A program made the position numbers and the translations under genes. 64,000 bases of DNA from the NCBI GenBank assembly GCA_002083405.1, contig LVWT01000012.1:62001-126000 (forward strand). Direction: 5' to 3'. This document shows positions 14,631 through 24,648 of the stretch, piece after piece. Source of the DNA: Nitrospira sp. SG-bin2 (lineage in GTDB: Bacteria > Nitrospirota > Nitrospiria > Nitrospirales > Nitrospiraceae). The number at the start of each line of letters is the position of its first letter. The first letter of the stretch is position 1. Under the pieces are notes generated by a model. That model was not told the origin of the DNA. It saw only the letters and a list, made by a program, of their open reading frames with translations, and made no database searches.

Positions 14631-17600
14631 TCAATCTCGCTGATGAACCCAACTGACAAAACGACTACCGTAGTCAGGGGTACTAGTCTGTGTTTGGCTG
14701 AACGCTCCCGTGCTTTGCTGAAAGTTGAGAGTTCCACTTTCACCCAGATGCATCGTTCCTGACGACGCCAAACCGATGCCGAGACTGATTTTTGTCGTCA
14801 CGTTGGTATTTAAGCCGGACACAGCTGTGCCGATCACCGGCGCGGTCGAGGCCGTTCCGGTTTTGTAGAACAAGGCATAGAGATAGCTCTGGCCATCCGC
14901 GGAGCAGAAGTCATTAGTCGGGCTGAAGGTCGGGAAGAAAATCGTCCCGGCAATTAACGTGGGATTGACCACCGACCGTTCAGCGCCATAGACAACCCCT
15001 CCTATTGTCACGGGCCCGGGCAGGGTGACACGCCATCCATCCCTGCTTTGAACAAGACCGACCATTGACGTAGCCCCAGTGCCGTTGAACGTTGTGACAC
15101 CCGGGTTAGTGGGATCAGTCACTTGATTAGTCGCCCCGCTGCAAATCAAGCAGATGACCGCATTCGTCGCGTCCACAAGATTATCATCCCAACAGCTAAA
15201 GGTGCTCACTTCGACGCAGGCGCCGTTCGTGACAGAATCTTTGATTCCATAGAGACGTTGAATACTGTTATCGACCTTGTCGGCATTGGCAAAGTAGCGG
15301 CCGGTCCCGAAAAAGACCCAGACCTGATTGGCGTCGTCAATCGTCACGGCGGGCGCTGAAGCCATCGGCCCGACCTCCAACGTCGTCCCGGAGGGAGCAT
15401 CGAAGAAAGTATCGATTACCTCAGTCGGAGTGCGATCCACTCCATTCGGAATTCCCCACGTGGTCGGAGTACAGGGATTGGCCGGACAATTCATTTTCAA
15501 GCGATACATCTTGCCACGCCAGGGCAACGCCCCATCGTGGATCGTCCGACCCGAATAGGCCACATCAGTTCGCCAATCCAGATCTTTATCGACGGCCACG
15601 ACATGACCCATGAAGGAATTCCAGATTCCTATCGGCATTCTCGTCACATTGGCAAATCCCGCTCCCGGTCCTGCCTTCAAGTCCACGACGTACAGCTTGG
15701 CTGTCTGGGGCGAAGCAGGAAGTGGAGGCGTCGGCATGTCCGCTTTATAGCCGTTGGGGCCGGATCCGAAAATCACATACCACTTCTCATTTGTCGGATC
15801 GATGGATGCATCTGTCGTTGGATTCATACGGGCGACGGCCGGATAGGACGTCGTCAATCCCAACCCCGAAGACCCGAAGCTCCACAAGAGTTTCGGGGCG
15901 ACTTCCGGATTGGTGATATCGAGCACAAAGTACGCGCTGTAGAAAGTCCTCGGCACTCCGCCGATCGTCACCGTCATCGGCTGAGCCCCGCCACCGGCCA
16001 TACAGCTTCCACAACTGCCGCCCAGGCGGAATCCACCGATCAGAATCGTTCCCCACCCGCCGGGATGGTCGGCATCGTTCGCAAAAATTCTCGCCTCAGC
16101 GATAGTCGGCTTCAGATCGACATAGTACACGTGCGAGTAGTCGGTCCTGGCCAACCATTGCAACTGCGGCAAGAGTTGATAGGGGACAAACGACCAGAGC
16201 TCCGCGCCGAGATTTGCTCCACTCGAATTATCGGTGGGATTTTTCGTATACCAACCGTGCTCGACCGTGCCTGGCGTGGCCGGGTTGTCTCCCTTATGAT
16301 AAAAGCCTCCGTTGAACGCGTGGAGCATACCGTCATTTGCGCCGACATAGACCACCTGACGCCTTGTCCGATACTGCTGATAAAAGGTCGTGTAGGTTCC
16401 ATCTCCATACTGGAGATCGTATCGGGATCTGGGAGCGCCCACCACCGTGGGCGTCGAATGGATCGGATCACCGAGCTTCCAGACATTGTACGATCCGCTG
16501 CCGATAGGGACTTCGAGCATCCGCGTCCGTAATCCGGGCACTTCTCGACCAAGGATAAACTCGATCAGGTTCGTGGCGTTAGACCCTCCTGCACAGGTGT
16601 CGCCCGCATAGCGGAGGTACTCGCGCAGGGCCATGCAATTCGCCGTACTGAAGTTCATCTCCTCACCGGCATCCACCAAGCCGTCGTTGTCCTGATCCAC
16701 CCAGGTCAGCACATTGCGGGAACTCCAATTCGTCAGTGCCAGCTGCTTTCCCGCTTCCCAGATCGGTGTAATCGATTTGAGATCGCTGGTGATGAACGGA
16801 GTCGCACTGTCTGCCACTCCATCTCCGTTCAAATCATTGAATTTATCGACCAGCACTTTTTTATACGTCGGACTTAAGGGGTTATTGTCGTACCGGGTGG
16901 TGACGATGAGATCCTGCGTGTAGTCCTGGACTCCATCCTGGACGGTATCTTCGCGAAAGTTTCCAAAGGCATCGACGAAGAGCGCATGCGTATAGCCGAT
17001 CCATTTGACGTTCGCGCCACCCTGTCCCACATCGTTTGTGAAAAAGTAGGCTTGATAGACGCTACCTTCACCTGTGGCTGACGTGGCCAATACCGAAATC
17101 GACGTACCCGACGCGCTTTTCCTGAGGATGGCTGTAATGGTCGCCATCAGCCGTTCTTGCAGATCATCCACGTTTGCGGACTCGAAGTAATTATCGGGGA
17201 TGCCATCGGTTCCAGGCCCTCCGGTCGCATTGATCACCTGATCCCATTCCGAAACCAGGTCCGGCAGATTGTTGCCGTTGGTATCCTCGAATCCGCCAAG
17301 TTGCGCTGTGTGCATGAGGATTTCACGTCCGGCGATATTCCCGAACGTAAAAAATGTATACACCGTCACGTTCTGCAAACCAGGCAGACAATGGCCGGTG
17401 ACGTTCAATACAGCGATCGTTCCATCTGCTGCTCCGTTGCAAGGCCGCAAGTCGTTCGTATGGGCCCAATAGGCCACGTCGTCGAGATAGTGATTTCCGC
17501 TATTCGCATAGTCGGTCTTGTGCTCGCCAAGAAGGAATGGCGCCGTGGTTGCCTGGTGCGCATTGCAAGTTCCATTGATAGGAGGCGTGGGACTGCTTGT

Positions 17601-18938
17601 ATCTGCCCCGACGCAATGGATCCCGTGCTGACCATGCGCATAGTCCTGCAAGCCTGCCGGGATATTCGTGTCCTGGGTCGGCGCTCCATCCGTCACAAGA
17701 ATCACGAAGGTCTTGCAGCAGGGGACCTGGACCGAACTGGCAGCCCAAGAAGGGGTATGGTTGCTGCCAAAGAAAAATGGATCGCGTCCACAGGCATTGT
17801 TGATATAACCGGCCGGACACACTTCCGGTGCGGTGAGCGCCGAAATCTCTGCAGCTCCTATCGAGCCTGTTCCGCTGGCGCCAAATCCCACTCCGTTCGA
17901 GACTCCTCCGGAAAATGCAATGGGGAATACATACGATCCGGGCAGGTATGTAGAATTGATCTGCGCCACGTATCGCATGGTTTCATACATTGACTCTGAA
18001 AGTGGCGTCCAGGTCGAAGGGAACGATTCTTGGACCGCATCGACCATGGCAGCAGTGTTGGTATTGAAGGTCTCAACGGCAGCTCCGCCAAAATCGATGG
18101 ATTGCCGGGATCCAACCCCCACCAACATCCGCGCTCCGTCGCCCGCCGGTTTGAATTCAAAGAGCCCGAAACGCGCCTGGGGTCCGATCTGTTGAATCAC
18201 TCCGGTGGGCTCAGTGCTGTTCCCGACTTTAAGCTCATATGTTGCGCCGAACGTGCCATCGCAGTTGCTGTCGAGACGGAAATTGGCAGACCCTATGCTG
18301 ATACACATGGGCTGATTAGCAACGTAGAGGGCTACAGGAATCCTTGCGAAAAAGGTGTTTGGTGACCCAGCCCCTCCGTTCCAGTTCACGCGGGCGTTCT
18401 CCGTATTCACACCAGCCGCCTGCGCACGAACCGTCTTGAGCGCCGGAGTTCCGTTCGTTGGACAGGTCCCATCCGCCGCACGTGCGACGAAACAGTCGCC
18501 GCCGATCATCGATCTCTTCAATGCATCGAATCGTCTAAAGGTGGCATAATTCACGAAATTCCCGTCCCATTCTGCATTGGGGCAGGCCGTTGCCAAGGCT
18601 GCTTTCGCTGTGGCCGGTTCAAAGCGCGCATCGGCACCGCTGTCATATGTATAGCAGCGAAGGGAATCGAAATATCCTGAGTAACTCGTGGTATTCGTGA
18701 AGACAAGATCGGCCGCGTCGACACAATCCCCGTCATCATTGCGATCACAAGCCAGACCGCTCATGCTGCCTGAGTTATCGAGGACCAGAATGATGTTCGG
18801 AGCCACTTGATCGGCGACGAAAGGCGGCACGGCGTAGTATTGGTCCATCGTCTGGGCCTGCGCCGCAATGGGCGCTGCCAAACACCCCACCAGCGCCAGC
18901 ATGACGGTTCCACGAAGTGCGGTAATACGGCTACTCAT
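14631..18938 (-). CDS. pilY1: PilY1-type pilus assembly and adhesion protein
   Basis: A 1435-residue exported protein. The start at 18938 is supported by AAGGAGG a few bases upstream and by the signal peptide that follows (MSSRITALRG...AAPIAAQAQ). The N-terminal half is a von Willebrand A domain: MIDAS motif LVLDNSGSMSG and later LVTDGAPTQD. Calcium-type loops (DQDNDGLVDAGEE, DLNGDGVADS) precede the C-terminal PilC/PilY beta-propeller, with YVGANDGMLHAFNGG, WSFVPYQLLP, GWGTILIGG and AVDKDLDWRTDVAYSG. PilY1 sits at the pilus tip, primes assembly with the minor pilins and can mediate adhesion. The cluster order fimT-pilV-pilW-pilX-(small gene)-pilY1 fits. Several Cys pairs suggest disulfides. 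Confidence 0.92.
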   Translation of the reverse strand: MSSRITALRGTVMLALVGCLAAPIAAQAQTMDQYYAVPPFVADQVAPNIILVLDNSGSMSGLACDRNDDGDCVDAADLVFTNTTSYSGYFDSLRCYTYDSGADARFEPATAKAALATACPNAEWDGNFVNYATFRRFDALKRSMIGGDCFVARAADGTCPTNGTPALKTVRAQAAGVNTENARVNWNGGAGSPNTFFARIPVALYVANQPMCISIGSANFRLDSNCDGTFGATYELKVGNSTEPTGVIQQIGPQARFGLFEFKPAGDGARMLVGVGSRQSIDFGGAAVETFNTNTAAMVDAVQESFPSTWTPLSESMYETMRYVAQINSTYLPGSYVFPIAFSGGVSNGVGFGASGTGSIGAAEISALTAPEVCPAGYINNACGRDPFFFGSNHTPSWAASSVQVPCCKTFVILVTDGAPTQDTNIPAGLQDYAHGQHGIHCVGADTSSPTPPINGTCNAHQATTAPFLLGEHKTDYANSGNHYLDDVAYWAHTNDLRPCNGAADGTIAVLNVTGHCLPGLQNVTVYTFFTFGNIAGREILMHTAQLGGFEDTNGNNLPDLVSEWDQVINATGGPGTDGIPDNYFESANVDDLQERLMATITAILRKSASGTSISVLATSATGEGSVYQAYFFTNDVGQGGANVKWIGYTHALFVDAFGNFREDTVQDGVQDYTQDLIVTTRYDNNPLSPTYKKVLVDKFNDLNGDGVADSATPFITSDLKSITPIWEAGKQLALTNWSSRNVLTWVDQDNDGLVDAGEEMNFSTANCMALREYLRYAGDTCAGGSNATNLIEFILGREVPGLRTRMLEVPIGSGSYNVWKLGDPIHSTPTVVGAPRSRYDLQYGDGTYTTFYQQYRTRRQVVYVGANDGMLHAFNGGFYHKGDNPATPGTVEHGWYTKNPTDNSSGANLGAELWSFVPYQLLPQLQWLARTDYSHVYYVDLKPTIAEARIFANDADHPGGWGTILIGGFRLGGSCGSCMAGGGAQPMTVTIGGVPRTFYSAYFVLDITNPEVAPKLLWSFGSSGLGLTTSYPAVARMNPTTDASIDPTNEKWYVIFGSGPNGYKADMPTPPLPASPQTAKLYVVDLKAGPGAGFANVTRMPIGIWNSFMGHVVAVDKDLDWRTDVAYSGRTIHDGALPWRGKMYRLKMNCPANPCTPTTWGIPNGVDRTPTEVIDTFFDAPSGTTLEVGPMASAPAVTIDDANQVWVFFGTGRYFANADKVDNSIQRLYGIKDSVTNGACVEVSTFSCWDDNLVDATNAVICLICSGATNQVTDPTNPGVTTFNGTGATSMVGLVQSRDGWRVTLPGPVTIGGVVYGAERSVVNPTLIAGTIFFPTFSPTNDFCSADGQSYLYALFYKTGTASTAPVIGTAVSGLNTNVTTKISLGIGLASSGTMHLGESGTLNFQQSTGAFSQTQTSTPDYGSRFVSWVHQRD

Positions 18939-18996
18939 GGCACCCTCCTTGTTCTCTCTCATCGCTTTCATGGCCACACGTCCTTCTTGCAACCGG

Positions 18997-19392
18997 TTAC
19001 TCCGGCAAAAACACGATCATCTGGTCGATTTTATCCGTAGTCCCTTTGAGAAGATGGTACTTCACCTCAAGATCCTCCCGGATATCACGCGCAGACAACG
19101 GATCGTTGTGACGATCCAAGATCACGACCTCAGGCGCAAAGCTGAAGGTCTTATGGTCGATCTGAATGGTGGTTTCATAGACGCCGGTTATCTTGCCGTC
19201 TCTGTATGAGACAACTGCGACCGGCGGCGCCTCCTCGGCGAAAGACAGGGATGGCCCCAGCACCCCAATAAGGGTCACCACAAGCACGAAGGTGGCGATG
19301 ACGGCAGGAACCTGACAAGCCGATACATTCGCATGTGAAGGGCGAAGACCTTCGGTTCGACTTTCAATGTTCCTATTCATCATGTACTCCAT
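18997..19392 (-). CDS. Small exported protein of the pilus cluster, unknown
   Basis: A protein of up to 131 residues. A hydrophobic segment (ATFVLVVTLIGVLGPSLSFAEEA, given here only to locate it at about residues 30-55) is a likely signal peptide. The mature part of about 75 residues is beta-rich: VVSYRDGKITGVYETTIQIDHKTFSF, then EDLEVKYHLLKG. No known domain is evident. Three in-frame ATGs at 19392, 19383 and 19380 compete; a GGAG before the last two favours one of them. It lies between the PilX-like and PilY1 genes on the same strand, so a role in pilus tip assembly is possible but unproven. Confidence 0.65.
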   Translation of the reverse strand: MEYMMNRNIESRTEGLRPSHANVSACQVPAVIATFVLVVTLIGVLGPSLSFAEEAPPVAVVSYRDGKITGVYETTIQIDHKTFSFAPEVVILDRHNDPLSARDIREDLEVKYHLLKGTTDKIDQMIVFLPE

Positions 19393-19431
19393 TTGTCCTT
19401 ACGCTCCCTGGCCGACCTGCAAGTAGAAATG

Positions 19432-20034
19432 CTAGATCCCGGTTCGCTTCGTACAGCCTTCTCCCGTCTTCTGCAGGCAATCGAAGACGACGACGACCCG
19501 GCTCGTCGCCCCCGTCGTGGCGTTGGCCGCCGTACAGTCCACCCGATAGAATGAATTGATAGAGAGTCCCTCCGCTAGATCGTCACCGGCCTTTTGTTTC
19601 GAATACAGGAAGTCGATATCTCCATTGATCACGTAGTTATTGACATTCATGGTGAGATTCGGCGCGTTGCCGGCTCCCACTGCCACATCGGTGCTATTTC
19701 GATGCGTCATTGCACCGCTGATTTCATTGCCAAGAAACGCCGCGTTCAGCGCCGGGACCGGCCCCAGCGGGGCGACAACACCTGGCAGGGTGCGGTCTTC
19801 TATTCCCACGTTGATGATGCGCACTGCAGTGCCCACACAAGACTCTGCCGCATGGGTACCCTCTTCGACCATTCGCACCGCCCCTGCCATCGAATTTTCC
19901 AGCCCGGTCATAGTGAGGGCTGCCACCCCCAACACACCGGTCATCAGGGTGAGGATCATCACGGTCATGAAGGCGATGCCCCGTTCGTCGGAAACGACCT
20001 TGAAAATGCGCGAACCTGTTCTCTGATCTGTCAT
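19432..20034 (-). CDS. pilX: PilX-type minor pilin
   Basis: A 200-residue protein with a PilX_N-like start: basic leader, ERGIAFMTVMILTLMTGVLG, then a long hydrophobic helix continuing into an amphipathic helix with a conserved TGLENSMAG stretch. As usual for PilX, the Glu5 of other pseudopilins is absent. The globular part ends with four Cys residues (VDCTAAN, VFDCLQKTGEGC), probably disulfide bonded. It sits after pilW and before the small exported gene and pilY1. The short leader suggests processing by the prepilin peptidase encoded at 28110-28898. Confidence 0.85.
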   Translation of the reverse strand: MTDQRTGSRIFKVVSDERGIAFMTVMILTLMTGVLGVAALTMTGLENSMAGAVRMVEEGTHAAESCVGTAVRIINVGIEDRTLPGVVAPLGPVPALNAAFLGNEISGAMTHRNSTDVAVGAGNAPNLTMNVNNYVINGDIDFLYSKQKAGDDLAEGLSINSFYRVDCTAANATTGATSRVVVVFDCLQKTGEGCTKRTGI

Positions 20035-20039
20035 GATGT

Positions 20040-21293
20040 TTACCTTTGGTTTCTCAGTTCGACGGTTCTGGTGAGGATCCGTCTCCTGAATTGCTGATAG
20101 GCCTGCAGCTGCGCCGGCGTTGTATTATCACCGAGTGCAAATACTCCGGTTGCATGGTTGTGGTCGCTGACGATAGGAACCGCTCCCCCATGCACCATCA
20201 CCTGATTGCCTTCGCCCATCCCCTGCTCGGTCCTCGTTTCTCGGGCCACGATACTGATCTGCACCATCCTGATGGTTTTCGGTTGCATGTTGGTGCCGTA
20301 TGGAAAGGCGCTCCCAAACCAATTTCTATCCGTAATGAAGTCGGCTTGATCGAAGCTGTTCGATAGATTGAGGTCGTCAACCTGGCCATCCGCAGATCCC
20401 GCATTGACCCGTGGATCACAGCCGTCGCAGGCATAGGCCAGCTGAAGGTCCTCTACTCCATCCATGATCGGGATACAGGCATTCCCTGCGGCGTTGCACC
20501 TGGGTGGTGTATTCGGCGCCCCCACAACCCCTACGCCACGGACTAAGCAAGGCGCATTGCCCTGACAGAGATTGAGGGCATCCGGCGGCGGAATAACTTC
20601 GTATGTGATGCACTGCACAAGATACACTTGCGCGCCGTTGCCGAACTGAGCCTGCCCTGATATCGAAGGATTCACGTTAATCTGCGTAGGAGTCGTGCCG
20701 GTAATTCTCGAACCAGCGGCACCATTAATGGACACGGCCATACCCGCCAGGGCGGCGGCGCCGCCGGGGATGGCATTTCCCATGGCCGTCGTGGCATTGG
20801 CAGGCAGTGGGATCGCTGCGATAGAAACAGTCGGCCCGCCGATTACAGCCGGTCCTCCTGCTGTAGCTACCTGCCACAGCGCTCCAGCCGCGGTAATTGA
20901 GTTGGTCATGGGTACGACTAATGAAATACTGTCCGGCCCGAAATCTGCTCCCAAAGCGTTATTATCCCCAGGAACGATGGCAGCCGGCGCTCCATTGATC
21001 TGACAGTTGCCGACCGCTCCTAGCGTCGCCGCCGCAGGGAGCGGGGGGACTCCCACCAGGCCCTGCATCCCGAATCCCGCCAGCTTGATATCGGCTGCGA
21101 TCATGTCCAATGCGTTTCTTGCCGTGGCTTGCGTGTTGCCTACCTGGCTGCTCGCCTGGGTCGTCTTCTGGCTCACTGTCAACGCGCCGATACCAGCCGC
21201 GATGATCGCGGTCGACATGGCGGCTGCGATCATGACTTCGGCGAGCGTGAATCCCTGCTCCCTGTCACGCTGAACATCTTGTGACTTGATCAT
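20040..21293 (-). CDS. pilW: PilW-type minor pilin
   Basis: A 417-residue pseudopilin. The start at 21293 is chosen because GGGGGAG lies eight bases upstream and because it gives a short basic leader ahead of the class III motif REQG-FTLAEVMIAAAMST (Glu at position 5 of the mature protein). The typical PilW continuation DMIAADIKLAGFGM is present. The body is large, with many Gly/Ala/Pro/Asn residues, two Cys-containing loops (CITYEVIPPPDALNLCQGNAPC) and DGVEDLQLAYACDG. This last motif is also found in other PilW proteins. Frame sequence upstream of 21293 overlaps pilV and is not counted. Confidence 0.88.
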   Translation of the reverse strand: MIKSQDVQRDREQGFTLAEVMIAAAMSTAIIAAGIGALTVSQKTTQASSQVGNTQATARNALDMIAADIKLAGFGMQGLVGVPPLPAAATLGAVGNCQINGAPAAIVPGDNNALGADFGPDSISLVVPMTNSITAAGALWQVATAGGPAVIGGPTVSIAAIPLPANATTAMGNAIPGGAAALAGMAVSINGAAGSRITGTTPTQINVNPSISGQAQFGNGAQVYLVQCITYEVIPPPDALNLCQGNAPCLVRGVGVVGAPNTPPRCNAAGNACIPIMDGVEDLQLAYACDGCDPRVNAGSADGQVDDLNLSNSFDQADFITDRNWFGSAFPYGTNMQPKTIRMVQISIVARETRTEQGMGEGNQVMVHGGAVPIVSDHNHATGVFALGDNTTPAQLQAYQQFRRRILTRTVELRNQR

Positions 21294-21343
21294 GGACTCC
21301 CCCATCGATCTGCTGATCATTATTTCCATACTCTTCTTCACAT

Positions 21344-21871
21344 TTATTCGGGAACGATCTGAGTTTGAAACGCGATGGTTCGTAGCCGCTGCGTTGGACT
21401 GCGATCGTTCCATTGAAGCTGCACAGTGACTTGAACGGTTCTGGACTGATTGGGAATCGGCAGAACCGGCGGGCCAACCTGGACAACCCCCTGCACGTTA
21501 GCCAAATTTGTGGCAAGCACCATGGCTCTCCACTGGGTACAATCGCCTTGAACGGCTCGCGTTGCCACAATTGACAGCGGGTCTGCCTTAAAGGGCGTTG
21601 GCGGGGGCGGTGCAGGAATTCCTCCAGCTAAGCAATTGCCGGGACCAACCGTCTGAAGATTATTGTAGGCCCAGGCGTACCGGCGGTTGTTTTGGATCCG
21701 TTCCATCATGTCGGACGCGACATTGGTCACAATAGACAGGTCATTGGCGTCCACATTCTTGGTGAAAGACATGCCCTGCATCGCTGCCATTCCCATCACC
21801 CCCAAGCCGAGAATCGTCGCCGACACCATCATTTCTACAAGGGTAAAGCCTCTTTCATTGCGTTTCTTCAT
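21344..21871 (-). CDS. pilV: PilV-type minor pilin
   Basis: The product is 175 residues from the ATG at 21871, which has GGAG seven bases upstream and is followed by MKKRNERG-FTLVEMMVSATILGLGVMGM, an ideal class III leader. AAMQGMSFTKN and ASDMMERIQNNRRYAW match the conserved helix and the MAERM-like motif of PilV. A pair of Cys residues (GNCLAGG, GDCTQW) probably forms a disulfide loop. The gene is 50 bp upstream of pilW and 50 bp downstream of fimT. Confidence 0.88.
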   Translation of the reverse strand: MKKRNERGFTLVEMMVSATILGLGVMGMAAMQGMSFTKNVDANDLSIVTNVASDMMERIQNNRRYAWAYNNLQTVGPGNCLAGGIPAPPPPTPFKADPLSIVATRAVQGDCTQWRAMVLATNLANVQGVVQVGPPVLPIPNQSRTVQVTVQLQWNDRSPTQRLRTIAFQTQIVPE

Positions 21872-21921
21872 GGTGCTGCTCCGTATAAGGCTCCACATAA
21901 ATAATCGTTCAGGCCAGTCGG

Positions 21922-22431
21922 TTAAGTGGCATTGCGCACGCAGGGGGTAATTTGCTGCTTGCACCATGTCACCTTTCCAGAGGGAGCAAGAGAGATCGTA
22001 TAAATCAAGTTCGGAAGACGGACGCTCTGCAGCTGAATCGTCTGAGTTGCCAGGGGCAGCGTACTCAGACCTCGCGGGGTAAAGCCGATTGGAGTGGCCG
22101 GCAAGGGAAGGACAAAGTTGACACTGAGCGGCAACTTTTCCAAGCCCAGCGGAGGCGTGAATGTCACTTGGCTTTCAGCGCCTAGAACGTTAGCCGGCGT
22201 CGCCACAATCATGGCATTGCGACTGATGGCTGCCGAGCGCGCAAAGAGTATGCGGTTATAGAGGTTGCTTGTCGCTTGATTGAGCTCGTGCCGAGCATAC
22301 ATCGCGGTGAAATTCGGGGCCGCAATTCCTGCTGCAATCCCTATAATGACCGTAACAATCATGATCTCGATCAGCGTAAACCCGCGCTGATTCGTGTCAG
22401 ACCGTCTGGCTGTTCGTCGTTGATACAACAT
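21922..22431 (-). CDS. fimT: FimT/GspH-type pseudopilin
   Basis: A 169-residue protein from the ATG at 22431 (AGGAG at the right distance). The class III motif is NQRG-FTLIEIMIVTVIIGIAAGIAAPNF, and AMYARHELNQATSNLYNRILFARSAAISRN is the family helix after it. The C-terminal beta-sheet domain ends with a small Cys loop (WCKQQITPCV). It is the first gene of the pilin group that ends in pilY1. Confidence 0.88.
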   Translation of the reverse strand: MLYQRRTARRSDTNQRGFTLIEIMIVTVIIGIAAGIAAPNFTAMYARHELNQATSNLYNRILFARSAAISRNAMIVATPANVLGAESQVTFTPPLGLEKLPLSVNFVLPLPATPIGFTPRGLSTLPLATQTIQLQSVRLPNLIYTISLAPSGKVTWCKQQITPCVRNAT

Positions 22432-22791
22432 GGCGACTCCTGATCGAGCAAGGGGCATGCCGTTAGATGTAGGGCAAGAGCACAACTTAACCCTTTGTAT
22501 TTACTTCGATACTTAATTGCAGCGGGAGAGGGACGCGCCACTTTTCGTGCAACCCGACGACAATTTTCGGCGCAAGGAGGATAGGACGATTTTCGCCCCA
22601 CAGTCTAAGAACAGGGAAAGCACAAGCCGACTTGGCCTACTTTTCCCGTACTGATCGAGAGCCCACTGTGGCGTCCCCAGATGGCAGGACCTCGTGGCAC
22701 GTTGGGATTTATCAGGCTCTCGTGAAGACTATCGGTTGACTGCGGTTATTGCTGGAGGGCTTTTGAAGAATACTTGCGCACAATTATACCT
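22432..22791. other. Intergenic region before the fimT-pilY1 group
   Basis: These 360 bp separate the pilB-type gene from fimT on the same strand and hold no supported gene. The region should contain the fimT promoter. I looked for a sigma-54 site (GG-N10-GC) and found only partial matches, such as TGGCACG at 22695-22701 on the plus strand, which lacks the -12 part. No clear sigma-70 pair stands out. Confidence 0.4.
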
Positions 22792-24636
22792 TCACTTGAT
22801 TGCCACTGCCCGAACCTGCCGGTAGGTTGTTATACCCTTGAGGACCTTCCGAATTCCGTCCTGCACCAACGTCATCATACCCTCTTGCATGGCTTGTCGA
22901 AACATGGTCGCCGTCTTGGATCGAGACTGCACCAGCCTCTTGAATTCGTCCGAGGCAAGCAACAGCTCGTGGATTGCCACCCGCCCCTTGAATCCGGTCC
23001 GATTGCACAAGTCACAACCCCGCCCCCGGTAGAGCTGGAGCTCGGAACAGACAATCCCAAGTTTCGCCCATTCCTCCGTCCCATACCCGCACACAAGCTC
23101 ATCATATTCCTGCTGTGACGGCTGATAGGCTTCTTTGCAGGCGTTGCATATTGTTTTGCACAACCGTTGAGCCAATATCCCAAGCATGGAGTCGGCAAAG
23201 TTGAACGAGTCGCATCCCATGTCCAGTAACCGCGTAACCGTTTCTACGGCACTATTCGTGTGCAGCGTACTCAGCACCAGGTGGCCCGTGAGAGACGCCT
23301 CGATCGCGATATCCGCTGTTTCTTTATCGCGCATCTCTCCAATCATGATGACATCGGGGTCAGCCCGAAGAAATGCCCTCATGGCAGCGGCAAAGGTAAA
23401 GCCGATCCTGGGATGTACCTGGACCTGCCGCAGCCCTTCCTGCGTGATTTCGACCGGATCTTCCGCCGTCCAGATTTTTCGTTCATCCGTGTTGATGTGT
23501 TTCAGCACCGCATGCAGCGTGGTCGTTTTGCCCGATCCGGTCGGTCCTACACAGAGAATAATTCCATGCGGCCGCTCGGACAGCTCCTTCACGGCGCGCA
23601 ACACGCCGGGGGAAAACTCCATGCCCTCCAGCGGCATCGTTTCCTTCATGGACAGAAGCCGCAGCACAACATCTTCGGTATTTCCCGACGTCGGCAACGT
23701 CACCACCCGTAACTCGATGTCGTGATTGCGGGTCACATTGAAACGAATTTTCCCGTCCTGAGGCTTTCGACTTTCAGCGATATCAAGATTCGCCATGATC
23801 TTGATCCTCGACACGACGGCTCGCCGGTAGGCCGATGGAATTCGCATGGAGGTGAAACAGGTCCCGTCAACCCGGAACCGCACAGACACGTCCTTCCGAT
23901 CGGCATACGGCTCCACATGAATATCCGAGGCGCCCAGACGGTGCGCCTCGGCGATGACTTGATTGACCAGCCGAATGATAACGGAATCGTTCTCGTAGCC
24001 ATTGGCACTCTCCGACTGGCTTGCGGGTTCAGACCCTGCCTCAATGGCCAACTCTCCAAGAGTGTCGGCAAGCGATCCTGTGCGAGGCCGGCTTGTCGCG
24101 GCAGAGAGCAGGCGTTCGATATCACGCCTGAGCCCGACGGAAAAGGTGATGGTCCTTCCTGGAAACGCTCGTTGAATGTCGAGAACCCGCTCATAATCTT
24201 GCGGATCGTTCGCAACGATGTGCATAACCGCGCCGTGACGCTGCAACGGAATCCAGGCATGCTCTTTCAGATAGTCGAGGCTGAGATTCTTCATCAGGCC
24301 AGCTTCAACGATCGTGTGTTCATCAAAGGACAGGAACGGACAGTGATAGTACCGGCTGAGTGCGGCCCCAAGTTCTTCCTCTGACAGGTGGTAGCGGGTG
24401 AGCAGCAGCGCTTCCAGCTCAATCTCCTGGCTCACGACTGCTTCGATAGCGTCGTCTAGCGTTGCCTGGCTGATGAGGGTGCGATAGACGGCATAGTCTC
24501 GGATGCTGCGAGTCCATGTGCGTTTGAACTGTGGCGACTGACACGCTTTCTTCGGGAGAGCCATCGCAACGATGTGCGATGGCCTATCCTGTGAGATTGC
24601 CGGCTCAATCATGATGTGGTTCTCTTTCAATGACAT
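22792..24636 (-). CDS. pilB: PilB/GspE-type pilus extension ATPase
   Basis: A 614-residue hexameric motor ATPase for pilus assembly. The N-terminal T2SSE_N-like region (about 60-200) recruits it to the membrane platform. The catalytic core shows GASDIHVEPYADRKDV (N2 domain), the Walker A motif GPTGSGKTTTLHA, an Asp box, IMIGEMRDKETADIAIEASLTGH (Walker B) and the His box STLHTNSA. A zinc finger with two CxxC pairs (CNAC, CDLC) near 530-570 is typical of PilB/GspE and absent from the retraction ATPase PilT. It is the last gene of the second minor-pilin operon, an unusual place: pilB normally sits with pilC, which is not in this window. Confidence 0.92.
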   Translation of the reverse strand: MSLKENHIMIEPAISQDRPSHIVAMALPKKACQSPQFKRTWTRSIRDYAVYRTLISQATLDDAIEAVVSQEIELEALLLTRYHLSEEELGAALSRYYHCPFLSFDEHTIVEAGLMKNLSLDYLKEHAWIPLQRHGAVMHIVANDPQDYERVLDIQRAFPGRTITFSVGLRRDIERLLSAATSRPRTGSLADTLGELAIEAGSEPASQSESANGYENDSVIIRLVNQVIAEAHRLGASDIHVEPYADRKDVSVRFRVDGTCFTSMRIPSAYRRAVVSRIKIMANLDIAESRKPQDGKIRFNVTRNHDIELRVVTLPTSGNTEDVVLRLLSMKETMPLEGMEFSPGVLRAVKELSERPHGIILCVGPTGSGKTTTLHAVLKHINTDERKIWTAEDPVEITQEGLRQVQVHPRIGFTFAAAMRAFLRADPDVIMIGEMRDKETADIAIEASLTGHLVLSTLHTNSAVETVTRLLDMGCDSFNFADSMLGILAQRLCKTICNACKEAYQPSQQEYDELVCGYGTEEWAKLGIVCSELQLYRGRGCDLCNRTGFKGRVAIHELLLASDEFKRLVQSRSKTATMFRQAMQEGMMTLVQDGIRKVLKGITTYRQVRAVAIK

Positions 24637-24648
24637 TGTGCGGCGTTC

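Noticed and set aside
22486..22791. Sigma-54 promoter for the pilin operon
   Set aside because: TGGCACG occurs, but on the wrong strand for fimT and without a -12 GC at the proper distance.
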